Shown piece by piece: positions 44,047 to 53,089 of a DNA stretch of 64,000 bases. Source of the stretch: Campylobacter concisus. Lineage in GTDB: Bacteria > Campylobacterota > Campylobacteria > Campylobacterales > Campylobacteraceae. A program made the position numbers and the translations under genes. The stretch covers positions 118,545 through 182,544 of the forward strand of contig NZ_NDYP01000001.1 of assembly GCF_002165775.1 (NCBI RefSeq), given 5' to 3'. The notes below the pieces were generated by a model. That model did not search any database. It saw nothing but the letters and a program-made list of their open reading frames with translations, and was not told where the DNA came from. Every line of letters begins with the position of its first letter. Within the stretch, counting starts at the first letter, position 1.

Positions 44047-45165
44047 TTACCTTTCGCTTGTCGAGCTAGCTTTGGTTTTATCTTTTGTGTCTAGCCAGAT
44101 GTTTGGCACAGCTCCGCCAGGCGTTAAGAAAATTTTAGCATCTTTGTTTTCTTTTAGAGCTTCGTTAAATTTGTTTTGCGTCTCGATCTGCTTTAAATTT
44201 AGTAGATTTTGATCTACACTTTTTGCAACCTCTTTGTTTGCATATGCAGTTGCGTCAGCCTCGATTTTAATGGCATCAGCCTTACCTTTTGCTTCAATGA
44301 TCGCAGCTTTAGCGGTACCTTCTGCAAGTGCGGCTTGTTTTAAGGCTTCTTGATTTGCTCTTTCTACTTCGTATTTTGTTCTTTCAGCTTCTTGTTTTGC
44401 GATTTGGACGCGCTCGATCTGCTCTTTTACCTTTGAAGGCAAGATAATCTCACGAAGTTGCACTGTTAAAAGCTCAACTGGCTTATTTGGCTGAGAGTCG
44501 ATGTCTTTTCTTATGCCATCATCGATTTGTCTTGCTAGATCGTTTCTCTTTGTTGGAAGCTCTTCTGCTGTATATTTACCAGCGATACTGCGAACTACGT
44601 CACGAACGACAGGATCAACTATCTTGCTCTCCCAGCTAAGACCCCAAGAGGCAATAGTTTGAGGGGCATTTTCTGGATTTAAACGGTATTGCACAGTAAT
44701 ATCAATGCTAACTGGTAAATTTCTAGCATCAAGCACTGAAATAGAATTTTTACGTAAAATTCCAGCGCCAACGCCTTGATATGATTTTTGCATTGATTCG
44801 CCCATATCCTCGCCAGAAGTATAGTTTATGATCCTAACTCTGGTGTCCACGATGATGATGTCTTGGATAAAAGGTAAAAAGAAGTGAAAGCCTGGTTGCA
44901 AAGGATTTGGCTCGTATTTACCTGCCGTAGACTTGATGCCAACTTCGCCTGAGTGAATCACTTTAAATGGCTGAGTGATAGCAAAAATAGCAATAATTGC
45001 AATTAAAATATAGGCAAGTGCTCCAAATTTACCAAAACCATTTGGTAAATTTGGCATTTTAAAGTCTTTTTTGAATGGTGGCTCTTTGTCGCTATTTTGA
45101 CTAGAGCCCCTATTGTCATTACCTAGCTTTTTTTTATTGAAATAATCGTTTAAATCAGCGGGCAT
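44047..45165 (-). CDS. SPFH/band-7 (prohibitin-like) membrane protein
   Basis: 372 residues. A cytoplasmic Lys/Asn-rich N-terminus (about 1-48) precedes one membrane helix (LAYILIAIIAIFAITQPFKVI, about 49-69). The SPFH domain follows (VHSGEVGIKSTAGKYEP to about 240), then a long Ala/Glu/Lys coiled coil with repeated EAxxxAxxxA motifs (about 240-335). The C-terminus is Thr/Lys-rich. Related to HflK and prohibitins, which scaffold membrane microdomains and modulate FtsH proteolysis. It lies between ilvE and hisIE. The usual Campylobacter neighbour of ilvE is this protein. Confidence 0.85.
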   Translation of the reverse strand: MPADLNDYFNKKKLGNDNRGSSQNSDKEPPFKKDFKMPNLPNGFGKFGALAYILIAIIAIFAITQPFKVIHSGEVGIKSTAGKYEPNPLQPGFHFFLPFIQDIIIVDTRVRIINYTSGEDMGESMQKSYQGVGAGILRKNSISVLDARNLPVSIDITVQYRLNPENAPQTIASWGLSWESKIVDPVVRDVVRSIAGKYTAEELPTKRNDLARQIDDGIRKDIDSQPNKPVELLTVQLREIILPSKVKEQIERVQIAKQEAERTKYEVERANQEALKQAALAEGTAKAAIIEAKGKADAIKIEADATAYANKEVAKSVDQNLLNLKQIETQNKFNEALKENKDAKIFLTPGGAVPNIWLDTKDKTKASSTSER

Positions 45166-45182
45166 TTCGTTCCTTTAAATTT

Positions 45183-46097
45183 TTAAATATATGTTAAAAA
45201 TGATTCATATTTTTTATTTAGACCGTAAACTACGTCAAAATAAGCTTTTTGTAGTCTCTTTGTCACTTCGCCTCTAGCTCCGTTGCCGATAATGCGGTTA
45301 TCTATGCTATTTATCGGCGTTACTTCAGCTGCAGTACCTGTAAAAAACGCCTCATCAGCAGTGTAGGCCTGATCTCTTGTGATGCGCTCTCTTCTTACCT
45401 CTATGTCAAGATCATGAGCTAGTTTGATGACCGTATCTTGGGTGATACTAACTAGGCTGTTGTCATTTGGTGGAGTGATCAATGCACCATTTTCAACGAT
45501 AAAGAAGCACTCGCCCGGACCTTCAGCCACGAAGCCTTCACTATCAAGCAGTAGCGCCTCGTCGTATCCAGCCTCTTTTGCCTCGTAGTTTGCCATTTGT
45601 GAGCTTAGGTAGTTTGAACTGGCTTTTGCCCTATTCATTTGAGCAGCAGGGCTTAGCTTTGCATAGCTTGAAATTTTAACTCTGATACCTTTTTCTAGAC
45701 CTTCATCACCAAGATATGCGCCCCATTCCCATGAAGCGATAGCAGTTTGCACTGGTGCTTTTGTGTGTGCCACACCCATTACACCATATCCTAAAAATAC
45801 AAGTGGGCGAATGTAGACGTTGCCGTTATATTTGTTTGCGCGAAGCACGTCTATCTGTGCTTGCTCAAGCTCTTCTTGTGTGTATGGTACATTTAAAACG
45901 GTCATTTTTGCTGATTTTAAAAGTCTTTTTGTGTGATCTTGAAGTCTAAAAATAGCTAGACCTTTTTTTGTTTTATAAGCTCTTGTGCCTTCAAATACGG
46001 CATTGCCATAGTGCAAAGAGTGAGTTAGAACGTGTACTTTTGCATCGTCCCATTTAACTAATTTTCCATCCATCCAGATGAATTCTGAAGCGTTCAT
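45183..46097 (-). CDS. ilvE: Branched-chain amino acid aminotransferase
   Basis: 304-residue fold-type IV PLP enzyme, final step of valine, leucine and isoleucine synthesis. It starts MNASEFIWMDGKLVKWDDAKVHVLTHSLHYGNAVFEGTRAY. The PLP lysine is in MNRAKASSNYLSSQMANYEAKEAG near 160. EGPGECFFIVENGALITPP and DQAYTADEAFFTGTAAEVTPI are family signatures. The length is typical. The upstream leader has an unusual inverted repeat (46122-46180), and the gene's own promoter may lie within it. Confidence 0.94.
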   Translation of the reverse strand: MNASEFIWMDGKLVKWDDAKVHVLTHSLHYGNAVFEGTRAYKTKKGLAIFRLQDHTKRLLKSAKMTVLNVPYTQEELEQAQIDVLRANKYNGNVYIRPLVFLGYGVMGVAHTKAPVQTAIASWEWGAYLGDEGLEKGIRVKISSYAKLSPAAQMNRAKASSNYLSSQMANYEAKEAGYDEALLLDSEGFVAEGPGECFFIVENGALITPPNDNSLVSITQDTVIKLAHDLDIEVRRERITRDQAYTADEAFFTGTAAEVTPINSIDNRIIGNGARGEVTKRLQKAYFDVVYGLNKKYESFLTYI

Positions 46098-46121
46098 TGT
46101 TAAACCTTTCTGTTTTTTAGA

Positions 46122-46180
46122 AATTTGGTCTCAGTTTATCTAAAATTGCTTTAAATTTACATTTCTAAGACCAAAATTTG
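46122..46180 (-). promoter_or_regulatory. Long inverted repeat upstream of ilvE
   Basis: AAATTTGGTCT (46122-46132) and AGACCAAAATTT (46169-46180) are inverted copies with one extra A, separated by 36 nt. Read toward ilvE, a TAGATA -10-like element lies between the arms. It could be a paired operator flanking a promoter, or an RNA stem-loop ending the dsbA transcript. Confidence 0.45.
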
Positions 46181-46199
46181 CAGGCATTGCCGGCTAAAA

Positions 46200-46841
46200 C
46201 TACTTGTCCAAAAGCTCTTGTATGATCTTTGCCATCTCATCGATTGATGAAGCTGCGCTTAAATTTATTAAGTATTTGCCACTTACTACAAAAGCTGGCA
46301 CACCGCTGATACTTGCCACATCATAAGAGGCGAACCATGCGTCTAAAAGCTCTTTTGCTCGGTCGCTATTTAGTGCTTTTTCGTAGTCATCCTTGCTCAC
46401 GTGAGCTGCTTTAAGGGCTAAATTTATAAATTTCTCTTTGTCTTTGCCATCACTAAAATCATCTTTTTCATCGTGTCTTGCTTTATAGATCGCAAATTTT
46501 GCTTGCTTAAATTTTGACTCATCGCTTAGTAGATCAGTGCCATTTGCCTCATCTATCGATATAAGAGCGGTGAAAATTTTACTTGTTGTCTCGCCAAGCT
46601 TGCCTTTGGTGCTTAGGTGATATGGAATAAATTTAACCCCATCAAGCTTTGACATTAACTTTTTTGTAATCGTTCGGTCAAATTTATAGCAGTGTGGGCA
46701 GTCGTAGCTAAAGACCTTGACGACCGAGTTTTTAGGCACATTAAGCGGCTTTGCTAGAGTTTGATACTCTACGCCCTCAGTCAGTGCTGATAAATTTAGC
46801 GCAAAAAACGCACTTAAAATTAGCATTTTTACAAGCTTCAT
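46200..46841 (-). CDS. Thiol:disulfide interchange protein, DsbA-like
   Basis: 213 residues. Signal peptide LVKMLILSAFFALNLSA with cleavage near 19. The thioredoxin fold has the DsbA active site CPHC in VFSYDCPHCYKFDRT at about 49-52, and a helical insertion. The cis-proline loop is ISGVPAFVVSGKYLIN near 180. It introduces disulfides into exported proteins. The paralogues DsbA1/DsbA2 of Campylobacter cannot be told apart with certainty. It follows bcp by 9 nt in the same direction. Confidence 0.88.
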   Translation of the reverse strand: MKLVKMLILSAFFALNLSALTEGVEYQTLAKPLNVPKNSVVKVFSYDCPHCYKFDRTITKKLMSKLDGVKFIPYHLSTKGKLGETTSKIFTALISIDEANGTDLLSDESKFKQAKFAIYKARHDEKDDFSDGKDKEKFINLALKAAHVSKDDYEKALNSDRAKELLDAWFASYDVASISGVPAFVVSGKYLINLSAASSIDEMAKIIQELLDK

Positions 46842-46850
46842 CTTTGCTCC

Positions 46851-47348
46851 TTATTTTGCTAGATCAGCTAGCACTTTTGCGGCGTGGTCTTTGGCTTTTA
46901 CGCTTTTATAAATTTTAACTATCTTGCCGTCTTTTCCGATCACAAATGTGCTTCTTACGATGCCAAGATACTCTTTGCCGTAGTTTTTCTTGACCTGCCA
47001 AACACCATAAAGCTTTGAAATTTCTTTATCCTCATCGCTTAATAGAATGTGCTTTAAATTTTGCTTTGCGATAAAGCCAACGTGAGATTTCACACTATCT
47101 GGGCTAACACCGATGATAACTGTATCGTTTTTGATAAACTGATCGTAGTTTGCGCTAAATTCGCAAGCCTCAGTTGTGCAGCCCGGAGTGTTGTCCTTTG
47201 GATAAAAATAAAGCACTACATTTTTACCTACAAAGTCCTTTAGTGCGACCTTTACACCGTCTTGATTTAGTGCTTCAAACTCTGGCGCTTTATCGCCAAC
47301 TTCAAGTGTTATTTTTCGTTCAATATCTGCTTTACTAAATTCGCTCAT
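46851..47348 (-). CDS. bcp: Thiol peroxidase Bcp (AhpC/TSA family)
   Basis: 165-residue peroxiredoxin Q. The peroxidatic Cys57 and resolving Cys62 are in PKDNTPGCTTEACEFS. ATG overlaps the stop of the tautomerase gene by 4 nt (ATGA). The final part FVIGKDGKIVKIYKSVKAKDHAAKVL is standard. Cytoplasmic; reduces hydroperoxides using thioredoxin. It is co-transcribed with the tautomerase upstream and the DsbA-like gene downstream. Confidence 0.93.
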   Translation of the reverse strand: MSEFSKADIERKITLEVGDKAPEFEALNQDGVKVALKDFVGKNVVLYFYPKDNTPGCTTEACEFSANYDQFIKNDTVIIGVSPDSVKSHVGFIAKQNLKHILLSDEDKEISKLYGVWQVKKNYGKEYLGIVRSTFVIGKDGKIVKIYKSVKAKDHAAKVLADLAK

Positions 47349-47548
47349 TTTATCACCTTTCTCTTATCTTCTACGCTTTCGCCACCTACGCCGATGTTGC
47401 TAGCATCGTGAGTTTCTATGAAAATCATCACCGCCTCTTTTTTCTTGCCAAGCACTCTTACAAGCGTCTCAGTTACCTCTTTAAAAACTTGATCTTTTTG
47501 CTCTTTTGTCGGCTCTGGGCCTGCTATTTTGATATTAACATAAGGCAT
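47345..47548 (-). CDS. 4-oxalocrotonate tautomerase family protein
   Basis: 67 residues. The catalytic proline follows Met1 (MPYVNIKIAG), and becomes the N-terminal residue after Met removal. Conserved EQKDQVFKEVTETLVRVLGKKKEAVMIFIE and a final Arg/Lys-rich tail match the tautomerase superfamily. The in vivo substrate is unknown. AAGGAGC precedes the ATG. It is the first gene of a minus-strand unit with bcp and dsbA. Confidence 0.85.
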   Translation of the reverse strand: MPYVNIKIAGPEPTKEQKDQVFKEVTETLVRVLGKKKEAVMIFIETHDASNIGVGGESVEDKRKVIK

Positions 47549-47662
47549 TGTTGCTCCTTTTTAAGATGTAAAATATTAGCCAAAATGAGTGAAATTTCAG
47601 ATTAAAGCCTTTATTTAAGAATTTGGCATTAAAATACAAAAACTTGTTACTAGGAGCGAAAA

Positions 47663-48067
47663 ATGGACTACAACAAACATAACAAAGGCTTTGTTTGCTT
47701 TATGTACGGCTTTGGACGAAGCAGGATAGTTTATGCTGTTTTGATGTTTTTAGTCATATTTTTGCTTGGTTTTTTGACATTTGTTTCAAGTGCTCAAGCT
47801 GACATTTTAAATTTACAAATAGCCTTTGGTGTCATGCTTTGCGGGCTTTTAATCGTCCTTATAAATCCAAAAATTTTTATCATCAAGCTAATTGGCTATT
47901 TAATTTCACTTGCTGGCGTTATAATCGCTCTTCACAATGCAAATTTACTAGGTGAAGGCTTTAGCTTATATTTTTACGCAAGCCTAGTCTTTGGCGCATT
48001 TATGATGCTCATGCTTCTTAGCTGGTTTGTTTACAACGCAAGAAGCAGCGAGATAAATGAAATTTAG
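47663..48067 (+). CDS. Four-helix membrane protein, hypothetical
   Basis: 134 residues. After a short cytoplasmic start (DYNKHNKGFVCFMYGFGRSRI) come four hydrophobic helices (about 24-44, 50-68, 70-90 and 98-118) and a short charged tail. AGGAGCG precedes the ATG. It does not match a family I can name. It overlaps the 3' end of the convergent DUF748 gene by 4 nt, so the two transcripts must overlap. Confidence 0.65.
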   Translation: MDYNKHNKGFVCFMYGFGRSRIVYAVLMFLVIFLLGFLTFVSSAQADILNLQIAFGVMLCGLLIVLINPKIFIIKLIGYLISLAGVIIALHNANLLGEGFSLYFYASLVFGAFMMLMLLSWFVYNARSSEINEI

Positions 48068-51000
48068 TTTGCCACTCCCATAAGCACGCTTGTATAGGTG
48101 TTTTGTTTAGGCTCTGAGCTTGTTACATCATTTACATTTATGCGGCCAGCCTCAAGCCCAGCTTTTATGAGTGCTTCTTTTACTGCATTTGCACGCTCAT
48201 TTGCTAGCTCAACCAGCTTTTCCTTATCCGCTTCGATGATTTTTATTGCCTCTTCTCTTAAAGCCTTATCGCTTTTATCTTTAGCGTTTGGAACGAGAGA
48301 ATTTAGCGCGGTAATATAATCTTTGCCGCTTGAGGAGATTATTTGATTTATCTTTTGATCAAGCTTTTTTTCTTTAAAGTAGAGCGCATCTATTTCGGAG
48401 TAAGTAGGCGTGATGCTAAGTTTCATCATAGGCTTTGCACTAGTTAGCTTTATAAAATCAGCTATTTTTGGCGCTTCTGAGCTTATTAGCTCGCTACTTC
48501 CAGCAAGAAAATCGATAGAGCTTAGATCCTTGCTGCCAAGTCCTAGAGCATTACCTAAAAATCTAAACGGAGCTAACGTAATGTCTGCAAAGAGTTTTTT
48601 AACAGCAGCCCAAATGACACCGCCATATTTAAAGTCAGGATCGTCTAAATTTCCTTCAACTGGCAGGTCGATATTTATTTGATTATTTTGATCGCTTAAT
48701 ATCGATATAGCAAGCGAAAGTGGCAAATTTACAGCATCTTTTGAATCAACCTTTTCTCCAAGTGTGAGTGTGTCAAAATTTATAAGATTTGAGCCGTTTA
48801 GTTTTGAATCAACAACGCTATAATTTAGATTTAAATTTAACTTACCTTTTTTTATTTTATAGCCCAAAAATTGCCCGCTGTATGGTGTTATGTCGATTAG
48901 ATCGATGTCTTTAAAATCAAGCTTAATATCGGTATTTTGCTTTAATTCAAAAGGAAATAGTTTTGCTGTAATCTGAGAAAAGCCATTTTTACCAACTGTG
49001 CCTTTGAACTCACCCGAACTTGGACGTTTTTTATCGATGTCAGTTAGCTTGCCATTTAGATTTGAAATTTTCGTAGCAAATGGTATAAATAGTGACGCAT
49101 CTGAAAAATCAACCTCGCCGTTGTTAAGTGAGAAATTTTTGATACTAAAATTTAGCTCGTCGTCTTTTTTACTAGCCACCTTTTTGCTCTCAGTTTTTTG
49201 CTCATTTTGGGCTTTGCTTTTATCTTCTTTTACGATTTTGCTTAGATTAAATTCGCGCTCTTTGCTTAGATGAGCCTTGATAAATGGCGAATTTAAAGCA
49301 ACTCCAGTAATTTCAAGATTATTTTTAAAAAGTGAAATTTTATCCACTTCTAAACTTTTAAACGCGATTAGCTTTTCTTTATTTTTATCATCTAATCTAA
49401 TATCTTTTACGCTAAGCTTTGCGTCCGCTTTTATATCTTTTGCATAGTGAAGCTCGGCGTTTGCACTCATCTCTCCACTTGAAAGATCTACCTCTAAAAA
49501 TGGCTTTGCGTAGGCAAAATATTTTGGCAAATTTGTATCATTTAGTTTGATTTTTGCATTTACGTCAAGTGGCTCGATCTTGATCTTTGAGTCTACATTG
49601 AGGTTTAGCTTTTGTGAGCTTTTCATATCCACTTTTGTATCAAATGACCTACTAAAATCGCTACTTAAATTTGCAACTTTTATAAATAGATTATCAAATT
49701 TATGAGCGATCTTCTCACCTTCAAAAAGGTGTGTCAAAGCGATATTGGCGTTATTTACATTGATATTTTTTATATCAAATTTAAACTCATTTTCTTTGCT
49801 TTTTGAAGCTGGTGTATTCTCTTTTTTAGCTTTAGTGCGATGATTGGCCGTTTTTGCTGGCCCATGCTCACCAAGCCCAAGCTGGTTTATCGCGCTTAAG
49901 CCACTGTCATTTAACTCCGAGTTAAATTTTAGTCTATTTATATCGATATTCTCAGCGCTCAAAGCCATATTTAAAATATCAAATTTGATCGTTTTTGTAA
50001 GCACATCAGCGATATCTAAAATTTCTTTATTTTTTGCCTTTAAATTTATGCCATTTATACTAAGCTCATTAAGATTTGTAAGGCTTTTATTGGTATCTTG
50101 AGTGAAGCTAATATTTGAGATTTTAGTCCCTGCTACATTTACATTTGCATTTTTGCTAAGTGGGGCATTGATACCTTCAAACGCTATTTTTTCAAGCGTT
50201 AGAGTGGTTTTGTTATTTGCTAAATTTGCATTTAAATTTGAGGCATTTATATCTTTTAGATTTACTAAATTTTTACTGGTTTCGTCTATTCTTAGGGTAT
50301 TTGCATTTATGCTATTTAGCGTAGCTGTTGCATTTAGCTCACTTTTTTCATTTAAATTTGCTAAAAGCGAAATATCGTTTAAATTTAGCGATTTTAAGCT
50401 TGCTGTTATTGCATTTTTAAATGACACATCGCTTAAATTTATGGCATTTAGCTCTAATTTAGCATCTATCTTGTCTGCTATCTTACTTGATAGATCAAAT
50501 TTTGGAAGCTCTAGCTCACCAAGGCTTAGTTCGTTTTTGCCCTCATCTATGTTTAGCGATTTTACATTTAAAAGGCTATCCTTTAAATTTATGTTTGTAG
50601 CGTTTTCATCGGCAATTAAAGCGTAATTTATTCCTAAATTTATGACCGCATTTTTAAGATTTAGTGTGTCGTTATCTATAAAGCTAATCGCCACTGGATC
50701 GATAATAAAGTTCTTTATGCTGATTTTGCCCTCGATTTTTAGTGGATTTAGCTTGATATCGCCATTTAGATCGATCTTGTGAGCTAGAGTCGAGTTTGAG
50801 TCAAAAATATGGCTGCCTGCACTATTTTTCTTCGTATTTAGCGAACTTAGCTCATAGTTTATATCATCAAAATTTACGTTAAATGGCTTTGTTAAATTTT
50901 GATCGCTGTATGAAAATGATCCTTTGATGATCTTAGCGTTATTTAGGGCAAAATTTATAGAGCTAGTGCTGTTATCTTCGGTAGTTGTGTTATTATCGCT

Positions 51001-51372
51001 TATAAAATTGCTAAAGTTAAATTTTGAATTTTTATCTCGTAAAATTTTGACATTTGGCTCTTGAAGCCTAAAAATATCAACTTCAACTAATTTTTTAAAG
51101 ATAGAAAATGGCTTTAGCTTGATGTCGATTTGCTTTGTGCTAAAAAGTGGCGAAGTAGTGTTTAGCTCAGCATTTGTCGCATTTAGCTCGAAGGTAAAAG
51201 GATTAAATTTGGCACTTTCCACAAAAAGCATTGCATTGTATTCTTTTAGATACTTTGGAGCGATATTTTTAATGCCATAAGGTACTCCAAAAAATCCAAG
51301 AATAGTATAAATAACTAAAAGTGAAACTACGCAGATGGCTGAAATAAGTGCTGTTTTTTTATTTTTATTCAT
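48064..51372 (-). CDS. Large AsmA-like / DUF748 protein
   Basis: 1102 residues. One N-terminal membrane helix (TALISAICVVSLLVIYTILGFF, about 7-28) anchors a very long periplasmic part made of repeated short beta strands (Asn/Leu/Ser-rich, about 40-930). The C-terminus (FRFLGNALGLGSKDLSSIDFLAGSSELISSEAPKIADFI, near 940-980) is the DUF748 signature, followed by helices and VTSSEPKQNTYTSVLMGV. AsmA-like proteins form hydrophobic grooves thought to carry lipids between membranes. A role in lipid transport is inferred. It is complete and stands alone; ATG with AAGGCAAATTT upstream. Confidence 0.85.
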   Translation of the reverse strand: MNKNKKTALISAICVVSLLVIYTILGFFGVPYGIKNIAPKYLKEYNAMLFVESAKFNPFTFELNATNAELNTTSPLFSTKQIDIKLKPFSIFKKLVEVDIFRLQEPNVKILRDKNSKFNFSNFISDNNTTTEDNSTSSINFALNNAKIIKGSFSYSDQNLTKPFNVNFDDINYELSSLNTKKNSAGSHIFDSNSTLAHKIDLNGDIKLNPLKIEGKISIKNFIIDPVAISFIDNDTLNLKNAVINLGINYALIADENATNINLKDSLLNVKSLNIDEGKNELSLGELELPKFDLSSKIADKIDAKLELNAINLSDVSFKNAITASLKSLNLNDISLLANLNEKSELNATATLNSINANTLRIDETSKNLVNLKDINASNLNANLANNKTTLTLEKIAFEGINAPLSKNANVNVAGTKISNISFTQDTNKSLTNLNELSINGINLKAKNKEILDIADVLTKTIKFDILNMALSAENIDINRLKFNSELNDSGLSAINQLGLGEHGPAKTANHRTKAKKENTPASKSKENEFKFDIKNINVNNANIALTHLFEGEKIAHKFDNLFIKVANLSSDFSRSFDTKVDMKSSQKLNLNVDSKIKIEPLDVNAKIKLNDTNLPKYFAYAKPFLEVDLSSGEMSANAELHYAKDIKADAKLSVKDIRLDDKNKEKLIAFKSLEVDKISLFKNNLEITGVALNSPFIKAHLSKEREFNLSKIVKEDKSKAQNEQKTESKKVASKKDDELNFSIKNFSLNNGEVDFSDASLFIPFATKISNLNGKLTDIDKKRPSSGEFKGTVGKNGFSQITAKLFPFELKQNTDIKLDFKDIDLIDITPYSGQFLGYKIKKGKLNLNLNYSVVDSKLNGSNLINFDTLTLGEKVDSKDAVNLPLSLAISILSDQNNQINIDLPVEGNLDDPDFKYGGVIWAAVKKLFADITLAPFRFLGNALGLGSKDLSSIDFLAGSSELISSEAPKIADFIKLTSAKPMMKLSITPTYSEIDALYFKEKKLDQKINQIISSSGKDYITALNSLVPNAKDKSDKALREEAIKIIEADKEKLVELANERANAVKEALIKAGLEAGRINVNDVTSSEPKQNTYTSVLMGVAN

Positions 51373-51457
51373 TGTAAAATTTGCCTTGTTGTTATCTAAA
51401 ATAGGGAGAGATTTTACTTCAAAAAAGGTTAAAAGATAGTTAGAAATTTAAAACTTC

Positions 51458-51468
51458 TATACTATAAA
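51458..51468 (+). promoter_or_regulatory. Predicted -10 region of the nickel/peptide importer operon
   Basis: TATACTATAAA offers two overlapping -10 elements about 80 nt before the first gene. Confidence 0.4.
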
Positions 51469-51494
51469 TTTATATTTAGCTTAATAACACTTTT

Positions 51495-51507
51495 ATACGA
51501 TTCGTAT
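51495..51507 (+). promoter_or_regulatory. Palindromic operator candidate before the importer operon
   Basis: ATACGA-T-TCGTAT is a perfect 6-bp inverted repeat with a one-base centre, about 30 bp downstream of the predicted -10. It is the only G+C-containing palindrome in an otherwise A+T-rich leader. Confidence 0.45.
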
Positions 51508-51544
51508 TACTATGCAGAAATATTTTTAGACAAAGGGGATTGTG

Positions 51545-53077
51545 ATGAATAAAATTTTGCTTGTCTTTTTTTTGTTGTTTGGTACTCTTTCTTATGCAAA
51601 TGAAAATGCCGTTGTGGTCGCTATCGAGGAGCAAACACCTCGTATAAATCCACTCTATGACGAGGATCACGACCCTACGCTTTCTCTAGTTTTTTCTGGT
51701 CTTACGAGCCATGATGAAAATAGCCACGTCGTGCCAGAGCTTGCGAAGTCTTGGCAGGTGAGCGACGATGGTTTGGAGTATGTTTTTGAGCTAAGAGATG
51801 ATGCTTTTTGGCATGATGGGGTGAAATTTAGCGCAAAAGACGTTAAATTTACCATTGAAGCGGCTCAAGATAAGAAGCTGAACGCACCTGCCATCTCAAA
51901 CTATGAGGTGGTAAAAAGCGTTGAAATTTTAGGGAATTATAAAGTTAGGATCACGCTTAGTGAGCCATTTCCGCCATTTCTTGACGCGCTTAGTTTTGGT
52001 GTTTTGCCTGAGCACATTTTAAAGGGCAAAGATATCGCGACTGATAGATTTAATGAGGCTCCAGTAGGAACTGGCGCATACAAGCTAGTAAAATGGAAAA
52101 AAGATGAGAGTTTGGAATTTGTGGCAAATGAGAAATTCTATAAAGGCGAGCCAAAGATCAAAAAAGTATTTTTTAAAATAGTTGGCGATGAAAATTTAAG
52201 ACTTGTAGGCCTAAAAAGCGGTGAGATCGACGTTGCGCTCATCTCTCCAACTGGCGTAAATTTCATAAAAGATGATAAAAAATTAAGCTTGCTTAAGTTT
52301 AAAAGTGCGGACTATAGAGCTTTGATGTTTAACCTTGAAGATCCTATCTTTCAAGATAAAAATGTAAGGATCGCCCTAAACTACGCTGTAAATAAAGATG
52401 AGATCGTTAAAAACTTATTTCACGGATATGCAAGCGTAGCGAACAACCCGATAGAAAAAAGCTTTGCAAATGACGGCGAGTTTAAATTTAGCTATGACCT
52501 TGCAAAGGCTAGGGAGTTACTTGAAAAAAGCGGCTTTAGAAAAAACAAGGCTGGCTTTTTTGAAAAGGACGGCAAGGAGCTTGGCTTTGACATCTACGCC
52601 TTTAATAACGACATTTTAAGGGTTAATCTAGCTAAAATTTTAAGCAGCGAGTTTGAGAAATTTGGCGTAAAAGCCAAAGCCTACGCAAAGCCAAAAACAG
52701 CCTTTGATCTAAGCAAAGTAGATAGCTTTGTGATCGGCTGGGGAAGCCCATTTGATCCGGACTTTCACACATATAGAATTTTTGGTGGATTTGCCGATGT
52801 GAGTGTAAATGAAAATGGCTGGAACTTTAGCCACTACAAGGACGCAAATGTCGATGAGGCCTTAAAAAACGCAAGATATACAAAAGACGCAGAGCTTAGG
52901 AAAAAGTACTATAAGGAATTTTTAAAAGCGCTTTATGAAAACCCACCTTACATTTTTATAGCCTATCTTGACTATCCGCTTGCCTTTAATAACAAAATTT
53001 CAGGCATAAAGACACAAATTTTAGGTCACCATGGGGCTGGATTTTCGTGGAATATAAGAGAATGGCAAGTAAAATAG
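51545..53077 (+). CDS. ABC transporter periplasmic binding protein, nickel/peptide type
   Basis: 510 residues from the ATG at 51545; a GTG just before is less likely given AAAGGGG at 9 nt. The signal peptide is KILLVFFLLFGTLSYANE, cut near 19. It is an SBP_bac_5 protein: PRINPLYDEDHDPTLSLVFSGL, SDDGLEYVFELRDDAFWHDGVKFSAKDVKFTIEAA, VGTGAYKLVKWKKDESLEF and VNKDEIVKNLFHGYA. It heads a complete five-gene import operon, resembling the nikZYXWV nickel system of C. jejuni. Nickel, a nickel chelate or peptide is the expected cargo; the sequence does not decide. Confidence 0.85.
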   Translation: MNKILLVFFLLFGTLSYANENAVVVAIEEQTPRINPLYDEDHDPTLSLVFSGLTSHDENSHVVPELAKSWQVSDDGLEYVFELRDDAFWHDGVKFSAKDVKFTIEAAQDKKLNAPAISNYEVVKSVEILGNYKVRITLSEPFPPFLDALSFGVLPEHILKGKDIATDRFNEAPVGTGAYKLVKWKKDESLEFVANEKFYKGEPKIKKVFFKIVGDENLRLVGLKSGEIDVALISPTGVNFIKDDKKLSLLKFKSADYRALMFNLEDPIFQDKNVRIALNYAVNKDEIVKNLFHGYASVANNPIEKSFANDGEFKFSYDLAKARELLEKSGFRKNKAGFFEKDGKELGFDIYAFNNDILRVNLAKILSSEFEKFGVKAKAYAKPKTAFDLSKVDSFVIGWGSPFDPDFHTYRIFGGFADVSVNENGWNFSHYKDANVDEALKNARYTKDAELRKKYYKEFLKALYENPPYIFIAYLDYPLAFNNKISGIKTQILGHHGAGFSWNIREWQVK

Positions 53078-53089
53078 TGGATAAAAGCT

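Noticed and set aside
50102..50626. 174-codon open frame opposite the DUF748 gene
   Set aside because: It is a Phe/Ser-rich shadow of a Leu/Asn/Ser-rich coding frame on the other strand, without ribosome binding site or recognisable protein.
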